A DNA stretch of 64,000 nucleotides from BOG-224 sp963783505 (GTDB lineage Bacteria > Acidobacteriota > Terriglobia > Bryobacterales > Bryobacteraceae), in assembly GCA_963783505.1 (NCBI GenBank), contig CAWAOP010000027.1, positions 1-64,000 of the forward strand, read 5' to 3'. This document shows, in pieces, positions 9,656-18,653 of the stretch. The notes under the pieces were generated by a model. The model had not been told where the DNA came from, made no database searches, and saw only the letters and a list, made by a program, of their open reading frames with translations. How positions within the stretch are numbered: position 1 is the first letter of the stretch; every line of letters begins with the position of its first letter. Both the position numbers and the translations under genes were made by a program.

Positions 9656-10033
9656 ATGAGCGATCCTGAAGCCTTTCCGTACGATACGCGGCTGGACATC
9701 CAGTTTCAGCCGCTGGAATTGATCGACATCAACGCGCTGGCCGGCGCTTGCCGCCACAAGTGGTACAACCAGACGCTCTGCCAGGTGAACGGATCGGTAG
9801 TTCGCCTCGGCGTGGTCCAGGGCGAATACCACTGGCACAAGCACGATAACGACGATGAGTTTTTCTATGTGGTGGAAGGCAAGCTTTTCGTCAACCTTGA
9901 AGGGCGAACGGTGGAACTCGGTCCGCGCCAGGGAATCGTGATTCCCAAAGGACTGCTACACCGTACCCGCGCCGCCGAGCGAACGGTGATGCTCATGGTG
10001 GAAAATGCGGGAATCGTGCCGACGGGGAATTGA
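9656..10033 (+). CDS. Cupin-domain protein
   Basis: 125-residue single-domain cupin. Metal-binding motif 1 is HWHKHDNDDEFFYVVEGK (two adjacent histidines plus glutamate) and motif 2 is IPKGLLHRTRA. It is probably a small metal-dependent enzyme or a sensor of a small molecule; the substrate cannot be told from sequence. The ATG at 9656 follows a GAGAGGA box. A hairpin terminator follows immediately, so it is likely a single-gene unit. Confidence 0.85.
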   Translation: MSDPEAFPYDTRLDIQFQPLELIDINALAGACRHKWYNQTLCQVNGSVVRLGVVQGEYHWHKHDNDDEFFYVVEGKLFVNLEGRTVELGPRQGIVIPKGLLHRTRAAERTVMLMVENAGIVPTGN

Positions 10034-10036
10034 GCA

Positions 10037-10067
10037 GGGGACGAGCGGGCATGTGCGTCCCCCTTAT
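10037..10067 (+). terminator. Hairpin terminator after the cupin gene
   Basis: Arms GGGGACG (10037-10043) and CGTCCCC (10056-10062) are followed by CTTATTCATT. The stem is GC-rich and the tail only moderately T-rich. It lies four bases after the stop codon. Confidence 0.5.
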
Positions 10068-10221
10068 TCATTGCGTCTGATCAACGCGATCTGTGTGTCG
10101 GTGGTGTTCAGTTCCTCTGCCAATACGTCCTTGGTAGCACGCCAGTATTTCCGGCCGGCTTTCCTGTCTGAGCGAGCGCCCGGAGCGGCGTCGAGTGATC
10201 GTGTTCCGGGGAACAGCCACG

Positions 10222-10944
10222 CTAGAACTGCCCGAGCGGCCAAACTGCAAAGGGGCGAGGATATTCCTTGCCCGTGAGGGACGAAATAGCTGTCGCGAGT
10301 TCAACAAGCGCCGCGCCTATAAACGATGTGCCAACTCGCAGAAAAACTCCGAGCGTCTCGGCGTCCGCCGTAGTTGCTGTGATCAGCGTGTTCACGACTA
10401 AGGCAGTTGGGTGGACGTACTTCGAAAGAATCGTATTGTGTTTGTTGAAAGCCGCGGCTGTCTCCGGGCTAAGTTCCTTCGCCGCAGCAGAGACGGCCCT
10501 ATACTGGACGTCGAGCTCCTCGACGCCAACTAGGGCCGAGATCTTCTTGAGACGATCTTTGAGGCCAACCGGCGCAAATTCCCAATCGGCCGGCATGCGC
10601 GCCAGCGCTGCATTCAGGTGATCCATAGCGACCATCATTCCGTTGAGATCACGAACGGCATCTTGCCTAAACCGGTCCGCATTATCCCTTGACTTCGCGC
10701 AATACTCGCTCCAGATGGCAAGTTCAAGAAGATTGCGAGCTTGGAAGGCGGCGTACTGAAGATCCTTCTCAGCGACGGCCCTCCAGAGCTTTCCATATGC
10801 CTGCATCGACTCCGATGCCAAACACAGCAACGTGTCGGCGTATTGGGCCAACGCTCCTTGCGGAAAACTCCTTAAGGGCTCGGTCACGTGTTTGAAAAGT
10901 TCGAGGACTCGCAGAAGTTGATTCGGTGAGTGCTCGTCCGCCAT
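10222..10944 (-). CDS. Hypothetical helical protein
   Basis: 240-residue soluble, mostly helical protein without a recognised family. Features include QARNLLELAIWSEYC and NKHNTILSKYVHPTA near the C-terminal third. This pattern recalls uncharacterised HEPN/DUF5677-like proteins, but that is a weak resemblance. The ATG at 10944 is chosen because a TATAAT hexamer (10957-10962, minus strand) lies directly upstream, leaving almost no leader. No good -35 is visible. Codon use is less GC-biased than in neighbouring genes and it stands alone between a cupin gene and a DNA-repair gene, so it may have been acquired. Confidence 0.5.
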   Translation of the reverse strand: MADEHSPNQLLRVLELFKHVTEPLRSFPQGALAQYADTLLCLASESMQAYGKLWRAVAEKDLQYAAFQARNLLELAIWSEYCAKSRDNADRFRQDAVRDLNGMMVAMDHLNAALARMPADWEFAPVGLKDRLKKISALVGVEELDVQYRAVSAAAKELSPETAAAFNKHNTILSKYVHPTALVVNTLITATTADAETLGVFLRVGTSFIGAALVELATAISSLTGKEYPRPFAVWPLGQF

Positions 10945-11008
10945 AGGATCTGTGCAATTATAGCTCGCCAATGGCAGGCCGGCCCCCGGATTACTACACA
11001 CCGGATTA

Positions 11009-11728
11009 CTACACGCGGCCGGTCACGTCTCCCAGTTCCACCGCGCGCCGGAACACGCTGGCAAGCATTGCTTCCGTGAGCCTTCCCGTAGACGTGTTCT
11101 GCTGGCTCGGATGATAGGAGCCGATGAGATGCGGCTGGCCCTCACCGGTGACGTATTCGCGGCCATGTCCGAAAACAAATCCGGCGCGGCTCTGAATGTT
11201 GCCACGCGACTTCAGCACGTCCAGGTACACATCGAACGCGATCTTTCCCAACGCTACGACGACGCGCACTTCGCCTAAAAGCTCCAACTCGCGCTCCAGG
11301 TATGGACGGCAATTCCGCAGTTCCTCCGGCGTCGGCTTGTTGCCCGGCGGCGCGCAACGGCCGGCGGCGGTGATATAGGCGCCTCGCAGAGTCAGATCGT
11401 CGTCGCGCGAGACACTCGTCGCCTGCGAGGCCAGCCCCAACTTGTGCAACACGCCATAGAGGGTATCGCCGGAGCGATCGCCGGTGAACATCCTGCCGGT
11501 ACGGTTCGAGCCGTGCGCGCCGGGCGCAAGCCCGAGAATCAGAATGCGCGCCTTCGGATCGCCGAACGAAGGCACGGGCTTGCCCCAGTATTCCCAATCG
11601 CGGTAGGCGCGGCGCTTCACTTCGGCGATACGCGCGCAATGCTCCCGCAGCCGGGGGCAGCGCCGGCATTCGACGATTTCGGATTGAAGGATCGCGAGTG
11701 GGTGGGCCAGTCTGCTTTCATCGTACAC
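11009..11728 (-). CDS. Uracil-DNA glycosylase, family 5 (UdgB type)
   Basis: 239-residue base-excision repair enzyme. Motif A is GLAPGAHGSNRTGRMF, the family-5 form that lacks the usual catalytic Asp/Asn of family 1. Motif B is YHPSQQNTSTGRLT. The N-terminal CRRCPRLREHC supplies cysteines for the iron-sulfur cluster of family 4/5 enzymes. It removes uracil and some deaminated or bulky bases from DNA. Family assignment rests on these motifs and I am confident of it. Confidence 0.88.
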   Translation of the reverse strand: MYDESRLAHPLAILQSEIVECRRCPRLREHCARIAEVKRRAYRDWEYWGKPVPSFGDPKARILILGLAPGAHGSNRTGRMFTGDRSGDTLYGVLHKLGLASQATSVSRDDDLTLRGAYITAAGRCAPPGNKPTPEELRNCRPYLERELELLGEVRVVVALGKIAFDVYLDVLKSRGNIQSRAGFVFGHGREYVTGEGQPHLIGSYHPSQQNTSTGRLTEAMLASVFRRAVELGDVTGRV

Positions 11729-11781
11729 GCCCCATTGGGCGGTTTGCGCGGCGCGGGCGGCATCTGCGAAACTGGCTCTAC

Positions 11782-12516
11782 ATGCGTTGGACTCTTCTAG
11801 CGGCCCTGGTCTGCCCGATCGCTGCCATGGCGCAGCCGGACGGGCTGCCCGCCTCGGAGAACCTGACGTACCGCATCGAGTGGCGGCTCATCACGGCCGG
11901 CCGCGCGAAGCTGGAATGGAATTCCCAGCCCGGGCGGCAGGACGATCAAGTCAGATTGCATCTGGAGTCGGCTGGCCTGGTATCCACGCTGTATCGCGTA
12001 GCCGACGATTACGCCGCCACGCTGAACCGGGCGATGTGCGTCGGCGCCGTGCAATCCACGGCGCATGAGGGAAGCCGCCAGCGCGAAACCAATATCACTT
12101 TCGATTACGGCTCGCGGAAGGCCAGCTACATGGAGCGGGACCGCGTGAAGAACTCCGTGGTGGGCGCGCTCGAAATTGCTATTCCGCCGTGCACGCACGA
12201 TGTGTTCGGCGGACTGTTCTACTTGCGGACTCTCAATCTGCCGGTTGGGCAAAACACGCAAGTCCCCGTGAGCGACGGCAAGAAAGCAGTCTCTGCGAGG
12301 GTCGAGGCGCAGCAACGCGAAGATCTGAAAGTCCCCGCGGGTTCGTTCAAAACCGTCCGGTACGAGATTTTCCTCTTCAATAATGTGCTCTACCGGCGGC
12401 CGGGTCACCTCTATGTCTGGCTCACCGACGACGCAAGAAGAATCCCGGTCCAGATCCAGGTAAAGTTGCAGATCACCACAGGCACCATCACCTTCGAACT
12501 GGAAAAGCGGGACTGA
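11782..12516 (+). CDS. DUF3108 secreted protein
   Basis: 244-residue protein with a signal peptide (MRWTLLAALVCPIAAMAQ) and a DUF3108-type beta-rich body: ENLTYRIEWRLITAGRAKLE at the start, then FGGLFYLRTLNLP, and RRIPVQIQVKL near the end. The family is periplasmic and of unknown function, seen widely in proteobacteria and acidobacteria. It is divergent from the glycosylase gene and ends beside a long inverted repeat. Confidence 0.75.
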   Translation: MRWTLLAALVCPIAAMAQPDGLPASENLTYRIEWRLITAGRAKLEWNSQPGRQDDQVRLHLESAGLVSTLYRVADDYAATLNRAMCVGAVQSTAHEGSRQRETNITFDYGSRKASYMERDRVKNSVVGALEIAIPPCTHDVFGGLFYLRTLNLPVGQNTQVPVSDGKKAVSARVEAQQREDLKVPAGSFKTVRYEIFLFNNVLYRRPGHLYVWLTDDARRIPVQIQVKLQITTGTITFELEKRD

Positions 12517-12528
12517 CCGAAGACAGCA

Positions 12529-12662
12529 TGATTTTGTGCTTATGCGAGCCTCCGCTCCCTTACGGTCGCGGCTCGGCTCGAGGGTCTTGCACATAGCCCG
12601 CGAGCCGAGCCGGGCCCGGTGGGCGCCCCGAGAGGGAGCGTAGGCCGAATCGCACAAAATCA
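12529..12662. repeat. MITE-like long inverted repeat
   Basis: Perfect 11-base terminal inverted repeats, TGATTTTGTGC at 12529-12539 and its complement at 12652-12662, enclose 112 bases. The interior continues the inversion imperfectly (CCTCCGCTCCC with GGGAGCGTAGG; CTCGGCTCG with CGAGCCGAG). The whole can fold as one hairpin between two convergent genes. It may be a non-autonomous mobile element that doubles as a bidirectional terminator. Confidence 0.65.
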
Positions 12663-12675
12663 CCCGGTCAGCGCA

Positions 12676-13470
12676 CTAATGCAAGAACAGATTCAGAAGC
12701 CTGGAGGATTGCTCCGCGGCGCCATTGACCGCGGCGTGGACCACGATCCCTTCACGGCGCACCGCCGCCGCGCGCAGCGGTCCCGCTAGCTCCGGCTGGC
12801 GAGCCGCGGCGGATGCGGCAAGCGAGAGGAACGCGCGCAAGGTCTCCTCGATCTTCCGCGACGATGCCTCGTCCTTGCCCGCGCCCGCCAGCTCGATGTG
12901 GATGCCGTCGGTGAACGAAACGGAAACCGTGAAATAGTCCGCGGCCTGAAGCAGGCGATTCAAATTGGCGGCGTTCCCGGACAGCGGCAGCGTTACGCCT
13001 CCCACACTGACGGCCCAGATCGGGCTCTTCGTGACGGAGCTGGCGTGATCGAGGAGCCACGCCGCTCCGGTCCTTCGCGACGCAAACTGCGCCGACGCCG
13101 CGCGGGTTAATTCCGGAGACGCGGCCACGGCGATATCGCGAGCCAGGAGCTTGACGCCCGGCGGCGGCTCCCCGAATTTCTGCCGCACGGCGACCAGCAA
13201 TTCCTTGCCGTTGAATGCGAGCAGCGCATAAGACGCCTCGCCGATCGAGCCTCCCACAATTTTGTCGCCAAGCGGCAGGCTCCTGGAAACCGGCAAGGCG
13301 TTCACGGCGGCTACGTTGACGCCGGCCAGAGCGAGAGTGTCGGCTGGAATGCACCAAGTGAGCTCGGTATCGGCGGCCGAAGGGGTCTCGCCCGTGCGGC
13401 ACGAGACGGCCAGAATTACGGCCGCGAACCCAACGCCAAGTGCTGCGGCAGGGCGAAGCAGAGGAGCCAT
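12676..13470 (-). CDS. Predicted lipoprotein, unknown function
   Basis: 264-residue protein with a short signal sequence ending in a lipobox (LAVSC, residues 20-24), so it is likely anchored to the membrane by the enzymes encoded at 5.1-6.4 kb. The body carries repeated beta-type segments (WCIPADTLALAGVN, YALLAFNGKELLVA, IWAVSVGGVTLPLSG) and an alanine-rich C-terminus. No known domain recognised; such proteins recur in acidobacteria. Confidence 0.6.
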   Translation of the reverse strand: MAPLLRPAAALGVGFAAVILAVSCRTGETPSAADTELTWCIPADTLALAGVNVAAVNALPVSRSLPLGDKIVGGSIGEASYALLAFNGKELLVAVRQKFGEPPPGVKLLARDIAVAASPELTRAASAQFASRRTGAAWLLDHASSVTKSPIWAVSVGGVTLPLSGNAANLNRLLQAADYFTVSVSFTDGIHIELAGAGKDEASSRKIEETLRAFLSLAASAAARQPELAGPLRAAAVRREGIVVHAAVNGAAEQSSRLLNLFLH

Positions 13471-13536
13471 CCGTATGTTATGATCGCATTGGAGCTTGCC
13501 GCCCGGCAGGCGCTATTCTGCAAGTTCCTTCGGAAG

Positions 13537-13612
13537 GCCACCCTAGCTCAGTTGGTAGAGCGGCTGATTCGTAATCAGCAGGTCGCCGGTTCGATCCCGG
13601 CGGGTGGCTCCA
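13537..13612 (+). tRNA. tRNA-Thr(CGT)
   Basis: Complete cloverleaf with acceptor GCCACCC/GGGTGGC, D arm with AGTTGGTAGA, anticodon stem GCTGA/TCAGC around TTCGTAA (anticodon CGT, codon ACG), T arm GCCGG TTCGATC CCGGC, discriminator T and encoded CCA. A diverged copy of its 3' half occurs at 24939. Confidence 0.97.
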
Positions 13613-13829
13613 TCCACCCGCGCTGACTTCACCTCCCAAATCGCGGCCAACCGCGCGGACGCGCTAAACCGGTCCGGGCGCCAGTTCGCGGCGCTTCGTA
13701 CCGGCGTGATGGACAAGGTTGCGGGAATCGGGGATGCTGCCGGCCGGCGCGCCGGCGAGATGCTCGATCACGTAGCCCCCTCGGAACGCTCGCCGCTCTG
13801 CACGACGATCTGAAGCCCACGGTAAGTAT

Positions 13830-13860
13830 CCCCAGGCAGACCCTGGGGGCCTTTCAGTTT
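13830..13860. terminator. Hairpin terminator upstream of the uspA-like 3' end
   Basis: Arms CCCCAGG (13830-13836) and CCTGGGG (13842-13848) are followed by a T-rich stretch ending TTTCAGTTT. It sits just past the stop of the minus-strand stress-protein gene. The 250 bases from tRNA-Thr to here hold no convincing gene. Confidence 0.5.
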
Positions 13861-13863
13861 GGG

Positions 13864-14730
13864 CTAGACTGCGAGTACAGGGCAGTGGACCTGGCTGATC
13901 AGCGAACAAGCGTTGAGGCTCGATCCGGCGCCGCCGGTTTGGGACCCGCGGCCAATCACCAGCAGATGAGCGTGACGGTCTTCGGCGAGCGACCGGACCA
14001 CGTTCGTGGCCGGACCGGGTTCGATGGCGATCTCGGCGGAAGGCCGCTCGGTCCGGCGCAGCAGTTCCGAGATTTCCCGGCGCGCCCTGTCGGCAAGATA
14101 CTTCCGAAGGTCGGCTTCCAGGTAGTAGACTTCGGGGTGTCCACTGCTCCCGGCGAGAGCGTGTACCACGGTCAGGCGGGCGCCGAAGGTCTCGGCCATG
14201 CCAGCGGCCCAGTCGAGGACGCCGGCGCTGTGGGATTCAAGATCGAGAGCGCAGACGATATTTTCCGGCAGTTCCGGTTTGGGGCCGTGGCCGTTCGAGC
14301 TGAAGACCTGGTTGGTGGTCCAAACCGGGCACGGGGCGTCGCATAGCGTGTGAGCGGCGACCGGGCCGGGAAGCGAGCGGTGGTGGTTTCCGGCGCCGGC
14401 CGCGGGCATGACAATCAAATCGACGTTCTCTCGCCGGGCATAATCGACGATGACCGTCGCGGGGTCCCCTTCCAACAGAACCCGATTAGGCCGGAAGCCG
14501 TTGTCGGCGAACATCGCGTCCAGCCGCATGCGGCCCCGGGCGCGGCATCCGTCCATGATTTCCTTCATGTCCAGAAGCTCGGGAACCGGGAACGGCGGGA
14601 GCGCGTGCAGGATGACGACCTGCGCCTGAAAGCGACCGGCGAGCTTTTTCGCGTAGAGAGCGGCGCTCGCGGAATGCGCGGAGAAATCGACGGGAACCAG
14701 GATCTTCTTAGGGGTGGCCATGACGCCCAT
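13864..14730 (-). CDS. Tandem universal stress protein (UspA family)
   Basis: 288-residue cytoplasmic protein made of two Usp domains. The first (about residues 5-135) starts KKILVPVDFSAHS and has DLIVMPAAGAG. The second (about 150-288) has NIVCALDLESHS and ends LLVIGRGSQTGGAG, the ATP-binding GxGxxG-like pattern being clearer there. It is likely involved in stress or redox signalling. It is divergent from the PAS histidine kinase, with a shared 160-base intergenic region that would hold both promoters. Confidence 0.88.
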   Translation of the reverse strand: MGVMATPKKILVPVDFSAHSASAALYAKKLAGRFQAQVVILHALPPFPVPELLDMKEIMDGCRARGRMRLDAMFADNGFRPNRVLLEGDPATVIVDYARRENVDLIVMPAAGAGNHHRSLPGPVAAHTLCDAPCPVWTTNQVFSSNGHGPKPELPENIVCALDLESHSAGVLDWAAGMAETFGARLTVVHALAGSSGHPEVYYLEADLRKYLADRARREISELLRRTERPSAEIAIEPGPATNVVRSLAEDRHAHLLVIGRGSQTGGAGSSLNACSLISQVHCPVLAV

Positions 14731-14892
14731 GAAAAGGCAATCGAGAGGCCAAAGGCTTTTCGGGGCGAAAACAGCCGCTTATCCCGCGGAACCGGAGAAA
14801 ACCCGGGGAAGAACCTGTACAGATTCGAGACAGCGCTGCATTGCAGTGAAACAGTCCCGGTTTGGCGATTGACGTGCGATACGCTACGGGTG

Positions 14893-16839
14893 ATGGAACA
14901 GGCTACGACGGCGCGCGCGGGGACGCAGGACCTGACCGAGGCGATAGAAGCGGCTCTGGAAGATTGCGGAATCTTCACCTTGGACTCCGACGGCACGGTG
15001 ACAAGCTGGAACCGGGGAGCGGAGCGATTAGAGGGCATACGGGCCGAGGAGACGATCGGGTCGCAGTTTTCCCGGTTCTACCTGCCGGAGGACGTGGGCA
15101 AGGGAACGCCGGCGCGGGATCTCCATGTCGCGGCGGCGGAAGGCCGGCACGTCGTCGAGGGATGGCGCATTAGGAAGGATGCGTCGCAATACTGGGCGGA
15201 AGTGAGCCTGGCGGCAATGAAGGACTCGACCGGCGCCGTGCGCGGATTCCTGGGCGTCGTGGCGGACCGTACGCTGCGGAAGCGGGAGCGGGAAGATCGC
15301 GAGCGGTTGCTGAAAGAAGCCGAATCGCAGCGGCGGCTGTTGCAGAGCGTAATGGAACATGCGCCGGCGGCCATCGCGATCGTCGATGGCCGCGGATTGC
15401 GCATGAGGTGGGCCAATCCGGCGTTTCAGAAGCTGGTGGAGGTGCAGGCCTGGGGCGGCGATATCACGGGACTGCGCCTCGAAGCGATGCTTCCCGGCGT
15501 GGATGAGAGCGGCCTGGGAAAGGCGGTTCGCGCGGCCGCGCGGAGCGGCGAAGCGAAGGTGTTCGCCGAATACGAAGTGGGCGCTCTGGGACCGGCCACC
15601 ACGTACTGGCGTACGGCGGTGGTTCCGCTAGGCGATCATTCGGGTACGGCGGAAGCGATGCTGCTCATGACGGAAGTCACCGAGCAGGTGACGTCCCAGC
15701 GGAAAATATCGGCGCTGGCGGACCGATCGGCGGCTCAGCAGCGGTTCCTGGCGATGATCCTGGACACGATTCCCGTCTCGGTGACGTACCTGGATAGCGA
15801 GCTGATTTACCGGCAGTGCAACGCGGCGGCGGCGCGGGAGTTCGGCAAGCCGGCAAGCGAGATTCTGGGGCGGCGTCTCGACGAGGTGATGCCTTCGAAT
15901 CCGGCGGTGAAGAGCGCTTTGGAAGAAGTGCTGAAGACCGGCCAACAGTACTCGGAGCCGATGATCGCCCTGGAATGGCCGGGCAGGGGCGAGCGGCAGT
16001 ACAGGGTGGCGTACCTGCCGGACGTCAGCGAATCGGGGCGCGCCGCCGGGGTGTTCTCGATGCGGCTCGACATCACGGAAGTGATCGAGACGAAGCGGCG
16101 GCTGGAAGAGGCGATTCGCGAACTCGAGATTCGCAACCGCGAGGTGGAGCGCGCCAACCGGTTGAAGAGCGAGTTCCTGGCGAGCATGAGCCACGAGTTG
16201 AGGACGCCGCTCACGTCGATCATCGGATTTTCAGAATTGCTGTCCGAGCAGGAACTGACCGCCAAACAGAAGCGGCAGGTGAATCACATTCTCGAAGGGG
16301 CGCGGCACCTGCTGGCGTTGATCAGCGACATTCTGGATTTGTCGAAAATCGAGGCCGGGCGCCTGGAACTGCGGAAGGAAACCTTCACGCTGAAGGAGGC
16401 GCTGGCGCAGGCAGCTTCGACGCTGGCGCCGCTGGTGGCGGCCAAGCGGCAGAGTTTCTCCGACCTGACGGCGGAGGGTATCGTTCTTTGCGCGGACCGA
16501 ATGCGCTTCAAACAGATCCTCTTCAATTTGTTGAGCAATGCCGTGAAGTTCACGCCGGAGGAAGGGCGGGTGTGGGTGACGTCGGAGGGAATCGACGGGG
16601 ACGTCGCGATCACGGTGAGCGATACCGGAGTCGGCATTCCTGCGAGCGAAATGGGACAGATCTTCAGCGAGTTCCATCAGGCGGGCGCGACGACCAGCGG
16701 GCTCAAGGAAGGGACCGGGTTGGGGCTGGCTATCGCACGGCGGCTGGTGGAGATGCACGGCGGGGAGATTTCGGTTCGCAGCGTGGAAGGCCAGGGCAGC
16801 CATTTCACGTTCCGCATTCCGGCGTCGGGGCCGCGATGA
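14893..16839 (+). CDS. PAS-domain sensor histidine kinase
   Basis: 648-residue kinase with no transmembrane segment. It has three PAS domains (about residues 18-135, 150-270 and 290-410), then HisKA with SMSHELRTPLTS (His434), then HATPase_c with FNLLSNAVKFTPEEG, VSDTGVGIPASE and GTGLGLAIARRL. Being soluble and PAS-rich, it probably senses a cytoplasmic redox or gas signal. The ATG at 14893 is preferred; the longer open frame upstream lies antisense to the stress-protein gene. It overlaps the receiver gene by ATGA and starts a regulatory run leading into the Rex-Hox operon. Confidence 0.9.
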   Translation: MEQATTARAGTQDLTEAIEAALEDCGIFTLDSDGTVTSWNRGAERLEGIRAEETIGSQFSRFYLPEDVGKGTPARDLHVAAAEGRHVVEGWRIRKDASQYWAEVSLAAMKDSTGAVRGFLGVVADRTLRKREREDRERLLKEAESQRRLLQSVMEHAPAAIAIVDGRGLRMRWANPAFQKLVEVQAWGGDITGLRLEAMLPGVDESGLGKAVRAAARSGEAKVFAEYEVGALGPATTYWRTAVVPLGDHSGTAEAMLLMTEVTEQVTSQRKISALADRSAAQQRFLAMILDTIPVSVTYLDSELIYRQCNAAAAREFGKPASEILGRRLDEVMPSNPAVKSALEEVLKTGQQYSEPMIALEWPGRGERQYRVAYLPDVSESGRAAGVFSMRLDITEVIETKRRLEEAIRELEIRNREVERANRLKSEFLASMSHELRTPLTSIIGFSELLSEQELTAKQKRQVNHILEGARHLLALISDILDLSKIEAGRLELRKETFTLKEALAQAASTLAPLVAAKRQSFSDLTAEGIVLCADRMRFKQILFNLLSNAVKFTPEEGRVWVTSEGIDGDVAITVSDTGVGIPASEMGQIFSEFHQAGATTSGLKEGTGLGLAIARRLVEMHGGEISVRSVEGQGSHFTFRIPASGPR

Positions 16840-17198
16840 AGCGCGTGCTGGTGGCTGACGACAGCGCGCCGATCCGCGAAATGCTGCGGGACGCGCTGGA
16901 GGACCGTTACGAGGTGGAAGAGGCTTGCGACGGCCGCGAAGCCATCCGGAAGATCGCGGCCGATAAGCCCGACGTGGCCCTGCTGGATATCGCGATGCCC
17001 TTCCTGGACGGATACGAGGTTCTGCGCAGCGTTCGAGCCGATGCCGCGCTCGCGGGCGTGCGGACGGTGGCGCTCACGGCGTTCGCGATGGAGAGCGACC
17101 GGGACCGCGCCCTGGAGGCGGGCTTCGACGCTTACGTCAGTAAGCCGGTGGAGTTGAATGCGCTGCGGCAAACGGTGGCGCGCCTGGCGGGCGATTAG
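16836..17198 (+). CDS. CheY-like single-domain response regulator
   Basis: 120-residue stand-alone receiver: acidic pocket ADDS (residues 7-10), phospho-acceptor Asp51 in ALLDIAMP, threonine in VALTAFAM and the conserved lysine in VSKPVE. Start and kinase stop overlap (ATGA), so the two are made together. It may be an intermediate between the kinase and the next regulator, or a phosphate sink. Confidence 0.9.
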   Translation: MKRVLVADDSAPIREMLRDALEDRYEVEEACDGREAIRKIAADKPDVALLDIAMPFLDGYEVLRSVRADAALAGVRTVALTAFAMESDRDRALEAGFDAYVSKPVELNALRQTVARLAGD

Positions 17199-17204
17199 AC
17201 TATC

Positions 17205-18581
17205 ATGAGAGCCGTCATGGGAAGCGCCAAGGTCCGGATCCTGGTGGTGGATGACGACCCAGCCATCCTTGAGTTTTTGGCTGAAGCGCTGGGGGACGGG
17301 GAGACGGAAGTTCTGACGTCGAGCGACCCCTCGCGGGGCTGGCAGATGGTGGAGCGGTTGCGCCCGGAAATCGTGCTGCTGGATCTGGTGATGCCGGGAA
17401 TGGGCGGAATGGAACTGCTCGAGCAAATCGTGGCGCTCGATCCGGGTATCGACGTCGTGCTGCTGACGGCGCATTACTCTACGGAATCGGCCGTGGAGGC
17501 CATCCGCAAGGGCGCTTGCGATTACCTGACCAAGCCGGTGGCCACGGCCGTATTGCGGGAGCGGATCGGCCGGTTGGCGTCGGAGGCTCGCAAGAGGCGG
17601 CGGGCGGGCGAACTCGAAGGCGAGCTGCTCGAGGAGAGCCAGTTCGAAGGAATGGTGGGGCGCAGCCCGCTCATGCTCGAAGTATTCTCGCGGATACGGC
17701 GAGTGGCGCCGCACTACCGGACCGCTCTCATCACGGCTCCCTCGGGAGCGGGCAAGGAACTGGCCGCGCAGGCGCTGCATAGGCTGAGCCCGGTGGCGTC
17801 AAGCCGTTTTGTAGTTTGCAACTGCTCGGCGATCGTCGAGACGTTGTTTGAAAGCGAGCTGTTCGGGCACGTAAGAGGGGCGTTCACGGGGGCGACGCAG
17901 GACCGCATCGGCGTGTTCGAGTACGCCCAGGGTGGCACGCTGTTCCTCGACGAGATCGGAGACATGCCGCTGGCGATGCAGAGCAAGCTGCTGCGGGCCC
18001 TGCAAAATCAGGAGATCCAGCGGGTCGGATCGCCCGCGGTGAAGAAGGTGGACGTGCGCATCGTGGCGGCCACGAACCGCGATCTGCCGGCGATGATCCG
18101 CGAAAAGCAATTCCGCGAGGATCTGTACTACCGGCTTTCCGTGGCCGAAATCCGGCTGCCGAAGCTCGCCGAGCGCAAGGAAGATTTGCCGCTGCTGGAA
18201 CGCCACTTCCTGCGCCGCTTCGCCGCCCAGTACGGCAAGCCGGCGACGCTCACGCGCCGCGCGCAGGCGGCCCTGGCGCGGCACGCATGGCCCGGCAACG
18301 TACGGGAATTGGAAAACGTGCTCAGCAGCGCCGCGATGATGGCTCAGGGCGATTCCATCGACGTGCGGGACCTTCCCGAGCGGCTTCGAAACACCGAACC
18401 TTCCCTCGCGCCGGAACCGGGTGACGAAGTCCCGACGCTCGCGATTGTGGAGCAGCGATATGTGCGCCGCGTGCTGGATCTGATGGGCGGGAACAAAGTG
18501 AAGACGGCGACGGCGCTGGGGATCAGCCGGGCGACGCTTTACCGGATGCTGGAAGAAGAGGAGCCGGTGTCCGAGGAATAG
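17205..18581 (+). CDS. NtrC-family sigma-54 response regulator
   Basis: 458-residue transcription activator. It has a receiver (Asp60), an AAA+ sigma-54 interaction domain with Walker A APSGAGKE, GAFTGA (from residue 225) and Walker B GTLFLDEIGD, and a Fis-type helix-turn-helix at the C-terminus (GNKVKTATALGISRATLYRM). GAFTGA is intact, so it should open sigma-54 promoters. It lies six bases after the receiver gene and 135 bases before rex. HoxA/HupR-type activators of hydrogenase genes belong to this family; regulation of the downstream hox operon is inferred only from position. Confidence 0.92.
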   Translation: MRAVMGSAKVRILVVDDDPAILEFLAEALGDGETEVLTSSDPSRGWQMVERLRPEIVLLDLVMPGMGGMELLEQIVALDPGIDVVLLTAHYSTESAVEAIRKGACDYLTKPVATAVLRERIGRLASEARKRRRAGELEGELLEESQFEGMVGRSPLMLEVFSRIRRVAPHYRTALITAPSGAGKELAAQALHRLSPVASSRFVVCNCSAIVETLFESELFGHVRGAFTGATQDRIGVFEYAQGGTLFLDEIGDMPLAMQSKLLRALQNQEIQRVGSPAVKKVDVRIVAATNRDLPAMIREKQFREDLYYRLSVAEIRLPKLAERKEDLPLLERHFLRRFAAQYGKPATLTRRAQAALARHAWPGNVRELENVLSSAAMMAQGDSIDVRDLPERLRNTEPSLAPEPGDEVPTLAIVEQRYVRRVLDLMGGNKVKTATALGISRATLYRMLEEEEPVSEE

Positions 18582-18586
18582 ACACC

Positions 18587-18607
18587 GGTGTCTCAGAACG
18601 AGACACC
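18587..18607. promoter_or_regulatory. 21-bp perfect palindrome, candidate operator or terminator
   Basis: GGTGTCTC, centre AGAAC, GAGACACC: eight-base perfect arms five bases apart, starting six bases after the sigma-54 activator stop. A second overlapping palindrome AGACACCGGTGTCT covers 18580-18593. There is no T-run, so an enhancer-type binding site about 110-130 bases before rex is more attractive than a terminator. Confidence 0.45.
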
Positions 18608-18653
18608 CCGTCCGAGAGTCGGCATCAATCAGGAAGATTATCCTTACTTAAAC

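Noticed and set aside
13604..13813. Small gene after tRNA-Thr
   Set aside because: No ribosome site; the frame overlaps the tRNA end and has arginine/alanine composition typical of random GC-rich frames.
14350..14892. N-terminal extension of the PAS kinase
   Set aside because: Lies antisense to the stress-protein gene and lacks PAS-like composition. The ATG at 14893 starts just before the first PAS domain.
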